Shown here: positions 45,024 to 54,015 of the stretch, piece by piece
How the letters are laid out: every line of letters begins with the position of its first letter
How positions within the stretch are numbered: position 1 is the first letter of the stretch
DNA from: an uncultured Bacteroidia bacterium
Lineage (GTDB): Bacteria > Bacteroidota > Bacteroidia > Bacteroidales > UBA932
Reading direction: 5' to 3'
Assembly (NCBI GenBank): GCA_902762655.1
Contig: CACWOZ010000008.1
Span: 1 to 64,000 of the forward strand
DNA length: 64,000 bases
Made by a program: the position numbers and the translations under genes
The notes under the pieces: generated by a model
Database searches by the model: none
Told to the model about the DNA's origin: nothing
What the model saw: the letters and a program-made list of their open reading frames with translations, nothing else

Positions 45024-47927
45024 TTACCCTTTTCCTGCATTTCCCCTTCTGTAGTCCGTTGGTGTGACCCCATATGCGTTCTTGAACGTCCGCACGAAGT
45101 TGGAGTAGTCATTAAAACCGCATCTGTCGGCAATCTCTCCGAAGCTCATCTGCGGATTTGCATCAAGAAGGCTTCTGGCTTTCTTGATCTTTATGCGCTG
45201 GATATAGACTGTCGGGGTGCTGTTTGTGAGGGCATTCATCTTGCGATAGAACTGTCTGTCGCTCATGCACATGGCCGATGCGACCTGCGACACCTCAATC
45301 ACCTTTCCACGATTGAGCTGAAGATATATGTAATCCGCTACTTTGGCGAGGAAGCGTATGGCAGCGGTGTCCTTTTGCATGGACTCATCCTCTTCCCTAT
45401 CTTGATTGGTAACCATCATTTGTGCGTATTTTTCGCGTAAAAGTCGTCGTCCTTCAAGCAGTTTTTCCACCCGTGTTCGAAGTTCGTCGGCATTGAACGG
45501 CTTTGCGATATAGGCGTCAGCCCCGGCTTCCAGCCCTTTGACGCGCTCCTCCTCTGCGACCTTTGCCGTTACTACGATGATGGGAATATGGTCGATAATC
45601 TCGTTGCTGCGAATCCTTCGACACACTTCCAGCCCGTCCATGGCGGGCATCATCAGGTCGGTGACGATGAGGTCCGGTACCAGTTCCTGTGCCTTTTCCA
45701 GACCCTCCAGTCCGTTGGCGGCATAACTGACTGCATAGCGTCCGGCGAACTGCGTGCCGATGTAGGCGGCGATGTCGCGGTTATCCTCGATGACGAGCAG
45801 GCGGCAGAGATTGTCATCTCCCGGGCCGTCGGCAAGCGCCGTTTCGGTTTCAGGCAAGAGCGGCGTATTGGTTTCCGTCAACTCGGATATCTGTGGTCTG
45901 GCTTCGTTTCGTATCGGCACGCTGATGTGGAAGGCGGTACCTCTGCCCACGGTGCTCTCCACCGTTATCGTTCCTTCCACGGCATCCAGAATCTGTTTCA
46001 CTAGCGCCAAGCCAACGCCCGTTCCGAGGTCCCGGGCATCAGTCTCGCCCTGATAGAACGGCTCAAAGACGCGGGAGAGTGTTTCTTTGTCCATTCCTTC
46101 GCCAGTGTCCTCTACGTCAATGAGCACTCTTTTGCCCTCCCGCCGCATCATCACGCTCACCTTGCCATATTCGGGCGTGAACTTGAAGGCGTTGGAGAGC
46201 AGGTTATTCATCACCTTGTTCACATAGTCTGGCACGAAGTCCATCTCCACTGCCTCCGAGCTGAAGAATTGCAGGTCTATATTGCGGCGGCGCGCATAAT
46301 CGCGGTAGGTCTCGATAATCATCGTCAGGTGGGCGGTGATGTTGCCGTTCTTCCAGTCGGCATTGCCAACGGCCGACTTTATCTTCGAGATGTCGAGCAA
46401 CTGGTTGATAAGCGTAAGCAGACCCCTGCCCTGCCGCTCGATTGTCTTCCCCTTGTCCCTGACCTCCGCATCATCGGAGGCTTGCAGGTCGTGGCTCAGT
46501 CCGAGTATCACGGTGAGCGGCGTTCGGAATTCGTGGGTGATATTGGTGAAAAAGGTCTCGCGCAGCGAAGAGAGCCGTTTCAATTTCAGATGGTTACGCT
46601 TTCGGATGCGCTGAATGTAGAGCAATTGGACGACCAGGCCCAACAGGAAGAGCACCACAATGGCGAAGAGGATGATCCCGTTCTTTTTCGCCACCCGTTC
46701 CTGATCCAGGCGCAGCCTCATCTTGTCCGTCTCCCTTTCCTGCCGGTTGCGTTCAATTCTAAGGCTAGTGTTCTGGATACGGTTCACCTTCTCCAGGTCC
46801 AGCATACTGTCCTTCATGACGGCAGCTTGCTCGTGGGATGCCAAGGCCGTGCGATAATCACCTTGCCGCTTGAAAATCTCATAATACAGGGTGTGGATCT
46901 CCGCAAGGTGCTCCTTCGAGCCTATGCGTTCCGCTACCGGCTTTGCCTTGCCGAGATAGTCCAAGGCCTTTGTCCCGTTCCCCATCACATTGTGGATGCC
47001 CGCAAGGGCGATGAGTGAGTTCAGGGCATGCCACTCGTCCTTGGAGGCCTGCATTATCTTGTAAGCGGCCTCGTATTCCTCGGTCGCCTTGTCATATTGT
47101 CGCGCTTTCTCGTAAAGCGAACCGAAGTAGGTGTGGCAGAGCGATATGCCGAGGTCGCTTCCGGCTTCCTGGTTCAGCGCCATGGAGCGCCGGTAACAGA
47201 TCCACGCTGAGTCCGTTTGTCCCCGGTACTCGAAGATGGAACCCAAGTTGGCGTAGTTGATGGCCATCCCGAGGGCACTGTTCAGTTCTTGTTCTCCTTT
47301 CAATGCCATGCGTAATACGCTGTTGGCACGTTCGTAGTTGCCCAGCGTCAGATAGATGTTGCCCAATCCGTTGAGTGAAACCAAACGGTTCTTCTTGGCA
47401 GTAAACGTGGTGTCTGCAAAACTCTCGCTCATCATCCAGGCACTATAGTGGTACTCCTGTGCCACGTCGAGCACGCCCATGCGCCGATAGTCTGTGCCGA
47501 TGTTGTTCAGTGCTTGCACCCATTCAAGGGTATCTCCGACGGCTTCCGCCAGCCGTAGCCCCTCGCTGTGGATGCGAAGTGCTTCCTCGAAGCGGCTCTC
47601 GTTGCGCAGCAGCTTGCCCCATTCTCTGAAGGCTACGATGCTGCCCAGCATGTTGCCATCGGCTTCGAAACGCTTTTGAAGCAGGGTGATCGAGTCGATC
47701 TCGCGCGTTGAGTGCACGATGCTGTCTATCGTCTTGCGTTCATCGGGGGTGACGGCCGCATGGTTTTTCCCACACATAACCAGCATGAAGCAAATTGAGA
47801 CGAACGACATGGTCGCCCCAAAAGACAAGCGGCAGCGTTTAGCGGATGCCTTGAGGTGCAAGGCAGGACGGCAAAGCGGTTCGGTAAGCATCTCTATAAT
47901 GCTGCATATGTACTTTGGGATATTCAT
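45024..47927 (-). CDS. Hybrid two-component regulator: TPR sensor, histidine kinase, receiver, AraC-type output
   Basis: 967 residues. After a hydrophobic N-terminal segment (41-52) come TPR repeats (about 85-375), a membrane helix (417-438), a HisKA domain with His465 in THEFRTP, a HATPase domain (NLLSNAFKFT, DTGEGMD, GTGVGLALVKQ), a receiver with Asp757 (IVTDLMMPAMDG) and a C-terminal AraC-type helix-turn-helix (SFGEIADRCGFNDYSNFVRT). This is the plan of Bacteroidota HTCS proteins, but with TPRs in place of the usual beta-propeller, so the ligand is probably not a simple glycan. The true start may be the Met at residue 13 or 40. The divergent OmpA-family operon is the obvious candidate target. 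Confidence 0.88.
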   Translation of the reverse strand: MNIPKYICSIIEMLTEPLCRPALHLKASAKRCRLSFGATMSFVSICFMLVMCGKNHAAVTPDERKTIDSIVHSTREIDSITLLQKRFEADGNMLGSIVAFREWGKLLRNESRFEEALRIHSEGLRLAEAVGDTLEWVQALNNIGTDYRRMGVLDVAQEYHYSAWMMSESFADTTFTAKKNRLVSLNGLGNIYLTLGNYERANSVLRMALKGEQELNSALGMAINYANLGSIFEYRGQTDSAWICYRRSMALNQEAGSDLGISLCHTYFGSLYEKARQYDKATEEYEAAYKIMQASKDEWHALNSLIALAGIHNVMGNGTKALDYLGKAKPVAERIGSKEHLAEIHTLYYEIFKRQGDYRTALASHEQAAVMKDSMLDLEKVNRIQNTSLRIERNRQERETDKMRLRLDQERVAKKNGIILFAIVVLFLLGLVVQLLYIQRIRKRNHLKLKRLSSLRETFFTNITHEFRTPLTVILGLSHDLQASDDAEVRDKGKTIERQGRGLLTLINQLLDISKIKSAVGNADWKNGNITAHLTMIIETYRDYARRRNIDLQFFSSEAVEMDFVPDYVNKVMNNLLSNAFKFTPEYGKVSVMMRREGKRVLIDVEDTGEGMDKETLSRVFEPFYQGETDARDLGTGVGLALVKQILDAVEGTITVESTVGRGTAFHISVPIRNEARPQISELTETNTPLLPETETALADGPGDDNLCRLLVIEDNRDIAAYIGTQFAGRYAVSYAANGLEGLEKAQELVPDLIVTDLMMPAMDGLEVCRRIRSNEIIDHIPIIVVTAKVAEEERVKGLEAGADAYIAKPFNADELRTRVEKLLEGRRLLREKYAQMMVTNQDREEDESMQKDTAAIRFLAKVADYIYLQLNRGKVIEVSQVASAMCMSDRQFYRKMNALTNSTPTVYIQRIKIKKARSLLDANPQMSFGEIADRCGFNDYSNFVRTFKNAYGVTPTDYRRGNAGKG

Positions 47928-47956
47928 GTACTATTATCTAAGCCTCCACTAATTAT

Positions 47957-47964
47957 CAAATATA
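47957..47964 (-). promoter_or_regulatory. -7 promoter box of the hybrid regulator
   Basis: CAAATATA on the plus strand reads TATATTTG on the minus strand, 29 bases before the start. Confidence 0.5.
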
Positions 47965-48307
47965 ATAAGCACAACCTACCAGTATAAAGAGCCAGGTATA
48001 TCTTTCGGGTATTCTTTCGGGGTTACACGGCGTGATATCATTTGTGTGTTGAAAAATATGTCAGCGCAACTTGCTTATACTCTGCCTGTTACAAGCAAAT
48101 GATGTCAGGTGGTGCAAGATGGCCAAAAAGCAGAATGTCCGATAACGCAAGAATTTTGGCAGGATCCGCAAAGCCGGATAGTACCCCTCTCCCTTATTTT
48201 TGCAACGTAGGACATTCTAGCAGCGGATCCTGGGAGCATTCAGATGCTGGACATACTTCAAATAAGAGTTTTAATAAAGGGAACAATTATCAATATCACA
48301 TTGCGAC
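47965..48307. other. Divergent intergenic region with interlocked inverted repeats and a possible promoter
   Basis: No gene seen. Two inverted repeats cross each other: AGAATGTCC (48132-48140) with GGACATTCT (48210-48218), and CAGGATCCGC (48160-48169) with GCGGATCCTG (48223-48232). Between and around them lies TATTTTTG (48195-48202), a possible -7 box for the OmpA-family gene, which would have a leader of about 100 bases. The repeats may be binding sites for the neighbouring AraC-type regulator, but that is a guess. Confidence 0.45.
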
Positions 48308-49645
48308 ATGAAAAAAAGACGAATCAATCCTCTCAATCTGCTGTTTCGCTGCAGATGGGCAAGAATGGGTCTCTGCGTCGTGTTTTCCGCAATCGTTGCC
48401 ATCGGCGCTCATGCGCAGACGCAGAACGACGGAGAAAGCGGAATTCTGCCGCCACGGGACCGGAACAGCGAACTACGTACCAGTACCTGGAGCATTTACG
48501 CACAGGGCGGACTATCGTGGGCTACAAGCGTATGGTACCAGGAACTTGACGCCAAGCGCGTTTACACTCTGTCACCGGCCGTGGGTTGTGGTGTGGATTT
48601 CACCATCCGCCCGTGGGTGCGCGTGGGTGTTGAATACCTTTGGTCGAACCATTGCCTCGAGCAACGCTTCTTTGCACTTGACGCCATGACTATGCCCTTG
48701 AAAACGTATGGAAACTACAAGGTGAACTACCACAACGCCAAGCTCGGTGCAGGTTTCAATATGATGGAGTTATGGCCGCAGCGTCGTGCGCAGTGGCTTA
48801 ACATCTGGGCAGGGACAGGATTCGGATATAGTTTCGGCTCCGGTAATGAATATGGCATGTTCTTCAGCAACACCCAGACACAAAACGGTGTCACGACTCC
48901 TTTGACAGACGGAAGCATCGTACTGGATGATTCTGAGATTACCATTACCGGAAATGTCAGGACAACCAACCGTCACGAAGTCTTCAATACACCATTCGTT
49001 CCCGCTTCGCTACATGTCGAGGCGGACTTGAACCGACGTTTTACCGTGGGACTCAAGGGAGAGGTGGACTGGCTTCTCAACAGGCAGAACATCGCTCCTA
49101 AATGCCTGATATATGCTATGGCAACCTTGCGATACAACTTCGTTCAGAGCTCCACTCGTGTGCAGAGGAACTACTATGAGGGTGTGAAAAAAGCCCTTAG
49201 GGAAGAACTCGAGGCCGCCAAGGCTAAGGCTGAAAGTGAGAAGCAGAAGCGCCTACAAATGGAAGAACAGAACGGTATCCTTCTTCAACAGCTCTCCGAC
49301 TGTGAAAAAAACAGGGAAAGCGAAGCGTCCGTTGAACAGCAACCATTGTCTCATTTCGTTCAGTTCGAACACAACAGTTCATTTTTAAGTCCTTCGGAAA
49401 GAGACCGACTCAAGGAATTCGCACTAAACGTAACGGGGTTGAAACTTTCCATTCTCGCAGAGGCAAGTACCCCCGGGACAGAAGAATACAATCAGATGCT
49501 CTCCGAGAAGAGGCTCGAAAGAGTCGTCAAGGCCCTCATTGAAGAAGGATTCACCGAAGAAAACCTACATCCGCAGATCGCCATAGGCGAAAAGAACGGG
49601 AAGCCGGCAGCGGAAGGAAGGAGAGTAACTATCACCGTTGAATGA
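48308..49645 (+). CDS. OmpA-family outer-membrane protein
   Basis: 445 residues. A long signal region ends near GAHAQTQ; then a barrel of about 250 residues, a charged coiled coil (LREELEAAKAKAESEKQKRL), and a C-terminal OmpA-like peptidoglycan-binding domain with LKLSILAEASTPGTEEYNQ, LSEKRLERV and EGRRVTITVE. It should tie the outer membrane to the cell wall. It is divergent from the hybrid regulator and is followed by a lipoprotein gene. Confidence 0.8.
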   Translation: MKKRRINPLNLLFRCRWARMGLCVVFSAIVAIGAHAQTQNDGESGILPPRDRNSELRTSTWSIYAQGGLSWATSVWYQELDAKRVYTLSPAVGCGVDFTIRPWVRVGVEYLWSNHCLEQRFFALDAMTMPLKTYGNYKVNYHNAKLGAGFNMMELWPQRRAQWLNIWAGTGFGYSFGSGNEYGMFFSNTQTQNGVTTPLTDGSIVLDDSEITITGNVRTTNRHEVFNTPFVPASLHVEADLNRRFTVGLKGEVDWLLNRQNIAPKCLIYAMATLRYNFVQSSTRVQRNYYEGVKKALREELEAAKAKAESEKQKRLQMEEQNGILLQQLSDCEKNRESEASVEQQPLSHFVQFEHNSSFLSPSERDRLKEFALNVTGLKLSILAEASTPGTEEYNQMLSEKRLERVVKALIEEGFTEENLHPQIAIGEKNGKPAAEGRRVTITVE

Positions 49646-49697
49646 CATGGCTATTCTTAAAAACTTACATATGAAATCAATCATAAAAAATAACAAT

Positions 49698-50633
49698 ATG
49701 AACCGCATTAAAACTTTCCTGTTCGCCGTCATCGCCATGATGGGAACAACCGGCATCTTGACCTCGTGCCAGGAAGAAGCCCCAGCAATAAATTACACTA
49801 TGAGCATCACCGTGACGAACGACATCAACAAGGTCGTTGAAGCGATTGAGAACGGTTTCCTCAAGAACGAGGATGCCATCAAAAAACTCACCGAATCCAT
49901 CGACAAGATGAACACAGACCAGGCTGGCAAACTGCAGTCCATTCTCGATGTTTTAACAAACGTAAACTTGACGCTGGACACTAAACTTGCCGTCCTCGAG
50001 GCCGCCATGCAGGCGCAGACGCTCTCGCTAGAAGCCAAGCTCGACCTGCTGGAAGCGGCCATCAATAACCTCAAAGCCGAGGTTAATGCCGGCAACACAG
50101 CCGATGAAGCTGCCCTCGCACAGATTATACAAAAGCTAGAGGATCTCAAGGCTGCCATGGAAAGCGGTGGTGGCAGCACCCCTGTCTTTACCAACACCGT
50201 TACTCTTGACGGCGTGAAAATGCCGATACTCAGTGCATACATTGACAAATCAGACTTGGAGGGAGACAATTGGTACGACATTTACCTCTTCCTGTCCGAG
50301 GACAAAAAAAAGTACGTCGAAATCATGGCTGACGGCAAGCACCACAACGGCAAGACCTTGGATCTTACCCGGAAGGAAGACGAGCACGACGGATGGTACT
50401 GGGCTGTCGAAATGCGTAATCCCACAAGATTATTTCAAACTTTTGGTGAACCAGGGACCGAATATCCGGTCTTCCTAAGCGGCACGCTACTGGTCGAGCA
50501 CATCGGCACCGGGACAGAATTTGAGATAACGCTCAAGAACGGCAAGGTAAAAGGCGAAGGCATGTATGGTGACGGCCTTGAGCACACCATCAGCCTAAGT
50601 TATAAAGGCGTTTTAGCTTTCGACGAGTTCTAG
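49698..50633 (+). CDS. Lipoprotein with long helical stalk
   Basis: 311 residues. The lipobox is LTSC; the chosen ATG (MNRIKTFLFAV) gives a proper signal, whereas the frame opens 60 bases earlier without one. Residues 40-150 are a heptad-rich helix (VEAIENGFLKNEDAIKKL, LDLLEAAINNLKAEV), likely a coiled-coil stalk; the last 140 residues are beta-rich. I do not recognise the family. Probably cotranscribed with the OmpA-family gene (52-base gap). Confidence 0.6.
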   Translation: MNRIKTFLFAVIAMMGTTGILTSCQEEAPAINYTMSITVTNDINKVVEAIENGFLKNEDAIKKLTESIDKMNTDQAGKLQSILDVLTNVNLTLDTKLAVLEAAMQAQTLSLEAKLDLLEAAINNLKAEVNAGNTADEAALAQIIQKLEDLKAAMESGGGSTPVFTNTVTLDGVKMPILSAYIDKSDLEGDNWYDIYLFLSEDKKKYVEIMADGKHHNGKTLDLTRKEDEHDGWYWAVEMRNPTRLFQTFGEPGTEYPVFLSGTLLVEHIGTGTEFEITLKNGKVKGEGMYGDGLEHTISLSYKGVLAFDEF

Positions 50634-50703
50634 GGATTTTTTGTGTCACACTTCTTTGTTGAAGAGCCTTCCAAGGGGAAAAACAAAAATAAGAAAAAAT
50701 TCT

Positions 50704-50711
50704 TATTTTTG
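50704..50711 (+). promoter_or_regulatory. -7 promoter box of the exported deformylase gene
   Basis: TATTTTTG ends four bases before the ATG, which predicts a leaderless message. Confidence 0.5.
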
Positions 50712-50715
50712 TGAT

Positions 50716-51327
50716 ATGAAAGGATTTATCAATTTTTTGGCCTTGGTCTCCATGTTTGCGTTGGCCGCATGCGCTCCGAAAGGCGCATGGACCGATGCGG
50801 AAATAGCGACAATCAGCGCCGATGCTCCGTTGAGGGTTCTCACGATATATGATAAATCTGATTCCATTATGCTCAGAATCCCTTCCGCTATTCTGGAACC
50901 GGAACTAATCCGTTCGGACATTTTCGAAGATCTCAAGGCTAAACTGCTTGCTACCGTAACCGATCCTTCGCAGGACGGAGTCGGCATAGCAGGCCCTCAG
51001 GTAGGGATTCTCCGCCGGGTAATCGCGGTGCAGCGATTCGATAAGGAGGGAGAGCCTTTCGAGGTATATCCCAATGTATTTGTAACCTCCACCCGTGGCG
51101 AAAAATCCCCGGGCCCCGAAGGTTGCCTTTCCATTCCGGGATGGAGGGGAGATGTTCTCCGCTATCGTGATATAGACATCGAATATACTTCGCCAAAAAC
51201 CCTTAAAGACACCGCTGAACGTGTGCAGGGCTTTTCGGCGGTAATCTTCCAGCATGAGTGCGACCATCTAGACGGCGTGCTTTATATCGACAAGACAGTT
51301 GAAGGGACTCTCAGGCCTTCTGAATAA
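50716..51327 (+). CDS. Peptide deformylase-family lipoprotein
   Basis: 203 residues. The deformylase motifs are complete: GVGIAGPQ (88-95), EGCLS (135-139, metal Cys137) and QHECDH (179-184, His180, Glu181, His184). Unlike the cytoplasmic enzyme it begins with a lipoprotein signal (MKGFINFLALVSMFALAAC, Cys19), so it should be anchored outside the cytoplasm. The usual substrate, nascent formyl-methionine chains, is not there; it may act on secreted formyl peptides or another amide. An upstream in-frame TTG is rejected as the start. Overlaps the next gene by one base (TAATG). Confidence 0.85.
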   Translation: MKGFINFLALVSMFALAACAPKGAWTDAEIATISADAPLRVLTIYDKSDSIMLRIPSAILEPELIRSDIFEDLKAKLLATVTDPSQDGVGIAGPQVGILRRVIAVQRFDKEGEPFEVYPNVFVTSTRGEKSPGPEGCLSIPGWRGDVLRYRDIDIEYTSPKTLKDTAERVQGFSAVIFQHECDHLDGVLYIDKTVEGTLRPSE

Positions 51328-52541
51328 TGAGAAAGCTGATTGCTATAACGGCTCTGATGTTTTGCGGGTCATGGCTTCTGGCCCAAGGAGGGCTGGTATT
51401 CTCGGTACGTGGTACAGTGGAAGATTCCAGCACAGGCAGGCCGGTTGCATCTGCCAGTGTAACGGTAAGCGGAAAGAACTTCTCTACTGTCACGAACGCA
51501 GATGGCAGTTTTGTTATCAAATCAGATTCTCCTATTGATGCTGTCGACGTTTCCCACATCGGTTTTAAATCTACTTGTGTCAAGGTTCTTTCAAGAGATG
51601 TACGGGTGTTACTAGTGCCTGTAGCCTATCCTTTGAAAGAGTCCTCGATCATTTCCGGAGATCCCTTCGAAATAGTTAAAAATGCAATGGATAAAATAAA
51701 AGATAACTATCCTTTGCATCCGGAATCACTGTACTGTTTCTATCGGGAAACTGTCCGGAAACGACATCGGTATATCACTGTAAACGAGGCTGTTGCCCGC
51801 GTGTATAAAACTTCTTACACTCAGGGTGCTTCCCATCAGGACCGCACCGCGATCGAGAAGAGCAGGGTAATTATAAGCCAACGTCGACGCGACACTTTGA
51901 GTGTCCGGATGATGGGCGGACCCACGCCGGCGGCAAACTTTGATCCGGTGAAAAACGAGTCTATTATCTTCAATGCGACAGATCTGCAATACTACCGGTT
52001 TCAAATGGAATCTCCAACTTATATAGGAGACCGTCTGCAATTCGTTATTTCTTTCGAACCTGAAAGCGAAGCGCCATATGCGCTGTATCGCGGCACCTTG
52101 TTCATTGACAGAGAATCGCTGGCATTCAGTAGGATAGAGCTTTCATTGGATGTTTCCGACCGAGTCAAAGCCACTCGGATGATGTTGATTAAAAAGCCTG
52201 CCGGCCTGCGGTTCATTCCGAAAGAATTGAGTTATATCGTGAATTACCGACTCCAAAATGGGGTTTTCCGTCTGGATTACTTCCGTTCAAACATGCAGTT
52301 CAACTGCGACTGGAGAAAGTGGGGGTTCGCCTCCAGTTATACTGCGGTGAACGAACTGGTTATTACTGATATTGCTGAATCTGCCGTACCCATCCAGAAA
52401 TCGGAAATGTTTCGTGCTACAGATATCCTTGATGACAAGGCGTTTTTGTTCCTGGACCCGGACTTTTGGCAGGATTACAATATAATTGAACCTTCGGAGA
52501 GTCTGGAGAACGCAGTAAAACGTTTGAAAAAGCAGAATTAA
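51327..52541 (+). CDS. Exported protein with carboxypeptidase-regulatory-like domain
   Basis: 404 residues. Signal peptide to LLAQ, then a CarboxypepD_reg-like beta sandwich (SVRGTVEDSSTGRPVASASV, TNADGSFVI), as in the N terminus of SusC-like proteins, and a beta-rich remainder with no TonB-dependent barrel. The function is unknown. Translationally coupled to the deformylase lipoprotein, so both may serve one envelope process. Confidence 0.65.
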   Translation: MRKLIAITALMFCGSWLLAQGGLVFSVRGTVEDSSTGRPVASASVTVSGKNFSTVTNADGSFVIKSDSPIDAVDVSHIGFKSTCVKVLSRDVRVLLVPVAYPLKESSIISGDPFEIVKNAMDKIKDNYPLHPESLYCFYRETVRKRHRYITVNEAVARVYKTSYTQGASHQDRTAIEKSRVIISQRRRDTLSVRMMGGPTPAANFDPVKNESIIFNATDLQYYRFQMESPTYIGDRLQFVISFEPESEAPYALYRGTLFIDRESLAFSRIELSLDVSDRVKATRMMLIKKPAGLRFIPKELSYIVNYRLQNGVFRLDYFRSNMQFNCDWRKWGFASSYTAVNELVITDIAESAVPIQKSEMFRATDILDDKAFLFLDPDFWQDYNIIEPSESLENAVKRLKKQN

Positions 52542-52551
52542 TCATTAAAAT

Positions 52552-54015
52552 ATGATCAGGAGAACTCTAATCGCACTTACGTCAGTCATCATGCTGGCGG
52601 CTTGTACACAGCAACCGAAAGTTAATTATAAAGTTTGGTACGACTGGCCGGAAAGGTACTTGCCGGATTTCTCCACCTTGGGAGAACCAGCCCTTACCGG
52701 AGTGAAGACCAACCTGGATCTGGAGGGCATTGATGACACCAAGAATCACTTTTGTGTATTGTTTGAAACTGTCTTGAAGGTCAAGGTCGAAGAGGAATAC
52801 ACCTTCACTGTGACGACTGACGACGGCAGCAGGTTCTATGTTGACGGCAATCTTCTTATAGATAACGACGGAGCCCATGGCCCGATTGAAAAGAAAGCTA
52901 CGAAGGTCCTTGCCGCCGGGAAGCATGACCTGCGCCTTGAGTTCTTTGATTTCGACAAGGGGCAGTCGATAGTATTCCGCTATTCCACCCCTACCATCCC
53001 GGAGAGAGAACTGGATGAAACACATCTCTACAGGGAAGACCGTGCGTCCAGCAGACATGGTTTCGTCAAGCCCCAGGTGAAAGAAGCATACAAGCGTTTT
53101 GCTGCCTGGAAAGGGGATGATGAGGTTCTTGTTTATCCCATCCTTACGGACGTACATACATGCGGGCGTTTCAGTTATAAACATATAGGATATGCGACAG
53201 CCGCTGCCAGGAAGTTCAATGCTGATTTCATGGTCAACCTCGGTGACATCGGCCTGAATGCCTATCCTGCCACCGTCGATGCCAAATATGCGAAATGGAT
53301 TCTAGACAATGTCCGTGCGCAGATGGACAAGTACGACGGTATCTGGCTGTATGCTCCGGGCAATCACGACTGGGATGCCGGCGAGGGCCGCTACCATAGC
53401 GAGCAGGAACTGCAGGACTTCTTCCAGAAACCCTGGGAGGAGCGTGCCGGAGGCAATCTGCACCTTGTTCCCGAGAGGACTTACGGCTATTATGACATCC
53501 CCGAAAAGGACTTCCGCATCATCTTCCTCAACAGCTGCACCACCCGCACCCTTGGAGAGGCCTACTATCTCTATGGGAATGAGGAACTTGCCTGGCTGGA
53601 AGCCCTTCTCGAAGAGACGGATCCCGCCACCAATATCATAGTCATGGCGCACTATATGCCCCATCCCATGGGCCGCTGGACAATCAGCAAGCCTGTAGAG
53701 CCGACGGATACCCAGAACGATGCTCTTATGGATATGTTGTCGGAATACGCGCAAAAACGCACCCTCGTGGGCATGATCACAGGCGACAGCCATACCAACG
53801 ATTACATCAAGTACAAAGGAGTGAACTATTTCGTAAGCCAGGGCTATGGATGGGTGGTTCCGGACCTGATGCTGCCCACCAACCGCCACGCCTTCTTCGA
53901 CTATAAGGAAACTCTCTGCATAGACGTGGTCGCTGTCAAGCCATCGACACGCGAGGTACATACCTTCCGCATCGGAGCAGGCGGCGCAGAATACGATTGC
54001 GAGTTCGGGTATTAG
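52552..54015 (+). CDS. PA14-domain metallophosphoesterase lipoprotein
   Basis: 487 residues. Lipobox LAAC (Cys18). Residues 30-150 form a PA14-type carbohydrate-binding domain (VEEEYTFTVTTDDGSRFYVD); residues 165-440 are a calcineurin-like phosphoesterase with LTDVHTCGRF, NLGDIG, PGNHDWDAG, MAHYMPH and GDSHTND. A surface enzyme that binds glycan and cuts phosphoesters is plausible, but the substrate is not known. Convergent with the TPR-LuxR gene (four-base overlap). Confidence 0.78.
   Translation: MIRRTLIALTSVIMLAACTQQPKVNYKVWYDWPERYLPDFSTLGEPALTGVKTNLDLEGIDDTKNHFCVLFETVLKVKVEEEYTFTVTTDDGSRFYVDGNLLIDNDGAHGPIEKKATKVLAAGKHDLRLEFFDFDKGQSIVFRYSTPTIPERELDETHLYREDRASSRHGFVKPQVKEAYKRFAAWKGDDEVLVYPILTDVHTCGRFSYKHIGYATAAARKFNADFMVNLGDIGLNAYPATVDAKYAKWILDNVRAQMDKYDGIWLYAPGNHDWDAGEGRYHSEQELQDFFQKPWEERAGGNLHLVPERTYGYYDIPEKDFRIIFLNSCTTRTLGEAYYLYGNEELAWLEALLEETDPATNIIVMAHYMPHPMGRWTISKPVEPTDTQNDALMDMLSEYAQKRTLVGMITGDSHTNDYIKYKGVNYFVSQGYGWVVPDLMLPTNRHAFFDYKETLCIDVVAVKPSTREVHTFRIGAGGAEYDCEFGY

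Noticed and set aside
48132..48232. A pseudoknot riboswitch ahead of the OmpA-family gene
   Set aside because: The left halves lie upstream of the likely -7 box, so they would not be in the transcript.
45024..50633. A polysaccharide utilisation locus
   Set aside because: There is an HTCS-type regulator but no SusC, SusD or glycoside hydrolase gene in the surrounding sequence.
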